From contig CAZEFT010000007.1 of NCBI GenBank assembly GCA_964511495.1, positions 62,001 through 126,000 on the forward strand: a stretch of DNA of 64,000 bases. The letters run 5' to 3'. Position numbers and translations under genes: made by a program. The notes under the pieces are model-generated. The model saw only the letters and a program-made list of their open reading frames with translations, was not told where the DNA came from and did not search any database. This DNA comes from Litorimonas sp964511495 (GTDB lineage Bacteria; Pseudomonadota; Alphaproteobacteria; Caulobacterales; Maricaulaceae). Shown piece after piece: positions 62,706 to 64,000 of the stretch. Within the stretch, counting starts at the first letter, position 1; each line of letters opens with the position of its first letter.

Positions 62706-62807
62706 GGCAGTGCTGCCGATTCGGGATCGGTTGCAGATGTTGTAGGGCGACATCAGCGAAGGACCCTTATGCGCTGCACTTACGGGCAACACGCCTTTCG
62801 GCCGCCC
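62706..62807 (-). ncRNA. Candidate structured RNA between folE and the TIGR03643 gene
   Basis: The gap 62597-62921 (325 bases) has no convincing gene but folds densely. Read on the minus strand: GGGCG (62807-62803) pairs with CGCCC (62749-62745); within it a GCC/GGC stem closes a GAAA tetraloop (62802-62793) and AGCG/CGCT with inner AAGG/CCTT forms another stem (62775-62755). Outside it, CCGAT/ATCGG (62716-62730) and GGCAG/CTGCC (62706-62717) are two more. The GNRA loop appears only on the minus strand, which suggests that strand. No known RNA family was recognised, and the ends are not defined. The rest of the gap shows nothing clear. Confidence 0.35.
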
Positions 62808-62921
62808 AGCCGATTTAACGCCGCTTCACATTTCAGAATGTGGAAAAAACTCCGACAACTCTGCCAAAAATCCGATCAACGGTTTCAGCCTGTTCTTAGA
62901 GCCCAACCTTAGCTTCAGCCC

Positions 62922-63542
62922 CTAACCTTTTCCGATTAATTTCAGGAAGCGGTCTTGTAGGCTTGGATTGGTTTTAAACTCGCCGGTGAATTGTGTGGTA
63001 ATGGTGGAGACATCCGGATGATGCACGCCGCGTGTGCTCATACATTGGTGGACGGCATCAATCATTACGGCACAGCCTCTCGGTTTAAGCGCGTCTTCAA
63101 TCGCATCGGCGATTTGGGCTGTCATCGTTTCCTGCGTTTGCAGTCTTTTGGAAAAAATCTCGACCACTTTCACTAATTTGGAAATTCCGACCACTTTGTC
63201 GGTCGGCAGATAAGCGACATAGGCTTTGCCCAAAAATGGAGCGATGTGGTGTTCGCAATGGCTTTCCACATCGATTTCGCGTAAGATGACCATGTCGTCA
63301 TAGCCCGAAACATCTTCAAAAACGCGGGACAGTTCTTCCGCCGGATCCATATCATAACCACGAAACCATTCCTTATAGGCATTGACGACACGTTTCGGCG
63401 TATCTTTCAAACCTTCCCGGTCAGGGTTATCCCCTGCCCAAGCGATGAGCGTTCGTACAGCCTCCATAGCCGCCTCTTGAGAGGGGCGTTGGGGCGTTTC
63501 AACGGCTTTCAGTGTTGGTTTTTTGGATGTATCATTCGTCAT
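62922..63542 (-). CDS. folE: GTP cyclohydrolase I FolE
   Basis: 206 residues. The zinc and active-site region is DVESHCEHHIAPF with FLGKAYVAYLPTDKVVGISKL following, and VMIDAVHQCMSTRGV supplies the later zinc cysteine. FolE turns GTP into 7,8-dihydroneopterin triphosphate, the first step of tetrahydrofolate (and queuosine-type) pathways. ATG 63542 is used; an in-frame start at 63635 would add 31 unconserved residues. It is not clustered with the pabBC gene in the same window. Confidence 0.95.
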   Translation of the reverse strand: MTNDTSKKPTLKAVETPQRPSQEAAMEAVRTLIAWAGDNPDREGLKDTPKRVVNAYKEWFRGYDMDPAEELSRVFEDVSGYDDMVILREIDVESHCEHHIAPFLGKAYVAYLPTDKVVGISKLVKVVEIFSKRLQTQETMTAQIADAIEDALKPRGCAVMIDAVHQCMSTRGVHHPDVSTITTQFTGEFKTNPSLQDRFLKLIGKG

Positions 63543-63667
63543 GGCGTGCCTATAGCGCAAAGCGGAGGGCAAAAGCCAGTCCGCAAAGCTGTTATACGCC
63601 CATTCTGAAATTTTGGATGCGAAGGCTCTTCTCATCGTGAAAGCTCATTCAGCAGCGAAGAGACCAT

Positions 63668-63703
63668 AAAAAAAGCAAGACCTCAGAGAACTGAAGTCTT
63701 GCT
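63668..63703 (-). terminator. Rho-independent terminator for the right-edge gene
   Basis: A 13-bp stem with one mismatch (AGCAAGACC... with ...GTCTTGCT) closes an AGAA loop; on the minus strand it is followed by seven T (63674-63668). It lies 76 bases after the stop of the minus-strand gene at the right edge, separating it from folE. Confidence 0.88.
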
Positions 63704-63778
63704 TTGCGCCCCATGCGTCCCCCCGTTAGCATTTAGCGTTTTCCTCGTGTTTAAATTTATAAGCCGAGACGTAATAGA

Positions 63779-64000
63779 TTAATCGGCGGGGTCATAATCA
63801 CCCGTGACCAAACAGGTCATGTCGGGTTGCGCCGTTGTGCCGACCGGACAAGAAACCGTTGTCGTATATTTGCCGTCTGTCGTTGGGACGACAATCGCAT
63901 TATTATGCACGGTCTTATCGTCTTCTTGCATCTCGACTGTGACTTCTCGCTTAGCGTCGCCTCCTGACATTAATAGCTTGTCGTCACCTTCCACACGGCG
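63779..64000 (-). CDS. Hypothetical protein, partial at right edge
   Basis: The last 73 codons of a gene whose start lies beyond the window; the reading frame stays open to base 64000. The visible part is polar, Thr/Asp/Val-rich and contains VSCPVGTTAQPDMTCLV with two cysteines, suggesting an extracytoplasmic, possibly disulfide-bonded end of a secreted protein. I do not recognise a family. A GTG at 63994 could be a start but need not be. A good terminator follows. Confidence 0.55.
   Translation of the reverse strand, partial: RRVEGDDKLLMSGGDAKREVTVEMQEDDKTVHNNAIVVPTTDGKYTTTVSCPVGTTAQPDMTCLVTGDYDPAD

Noticed and set aside
62583..62792. A 69-codon minus-strand reading frame downstream of folE
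   Set aside because: No ribosome site and no family match; its composition fits a non-coding, structured stretch better, and it runs past the real start of the TIGR03643 gene in another frame.
1..64000. CRISPR array, prophage or insertion sequence
   Set aside because: No regularly spaced repeats, transposase, integrase or phage genes are found, and all genes look intact.

Overview
The window is a gene-dense 64 kb chromosomal segment with no sign of phage, insertion sequence, integron or CRISPR. It looks alphaproteobacterial, probably a marine Caulobacterales/Maricaulales-type (Hyphomonadaceae-like) bacterium. The basis is rpsA followed by ihfB, an RNase D - lptC - lptA - lptB run, the long alphaproteobacterial type of dCTP deaminase, the ligase-associated DNA repair set, and moderate GC (roughly 47-48% by eye). 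Species placement is inference.

Layout. 1-4.2 kb: partial SDR oxidoreductase, an outer-membrane barrel lipoprotein, an Atm1-type ABC exporter and a WecG/TagA glycosyltransferase. 4.2-15.9 kb: a minus-strand directon of RDD, SpoIIM-like, DUF58, MoxR, DUF4350, DUF4129 and CorA/ZntB genes (a MoxR-type membrane module), then a PabB-PabC fusion and the 5-oxoprolinase genes pxpC, pxpB and pxpA. 15.9-30.3 kb: TauE/SafE, a BaiN-like flavoprotein, topoisomerase IB, a DUF1570 peptidase, a membrane-bound AraC regulator facing an S41 peptidase with 21-bp-phased repeats between them, a lipoprotein, a GMC oxidoreductase plus aldehyde dehydrogenase pair, a GNAT/FemAB-like protein, a CDF metal exporter and a DoxX-like protein. 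30.3-43 kb: TerB-like, extensin-like, trypsin-like and DUF350 proteins, rlmN, apaG, dcd, two tandem S9 peptidases, a BtuFCD/FecBCD-type uptake system and tRNA-Leu(CAG). 43-52.9 kb: rpsA, ihfB, mscL, an ECF sigma factor with a membrane partner, a serine hydrolase, an unknown membrane protein, lptB, lptA, an unusually long lptC and a short RNase D. 53-59 kb: the four ligase-associated DNA repair genes (ligase and exonuclease divergent from helicase and PdeM). 59-64 kb: a Cache/pentameric-channel chimera, a convergent porin, a TIGR03643 protein, folE and a partial gene.

The most unusual items are: (1) the 705-residue protein at 59047-61164, in which a Cache sensor with its own membrane helices precedes a complete pentameric ligand-gated ion channel; (2) the 413-residue LptC, which carries an extra C-terminal LptA-like domain resembling the LptA encoded next to it; (3) two intergenic stretches with multi-helix RNA folding potential (42916-42965 and 62706-62807); (4) the phased direct repeats next to the membrane AraC regulator. 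Everything was read by eye; no similarity search, folding energy or structure prediction was run.
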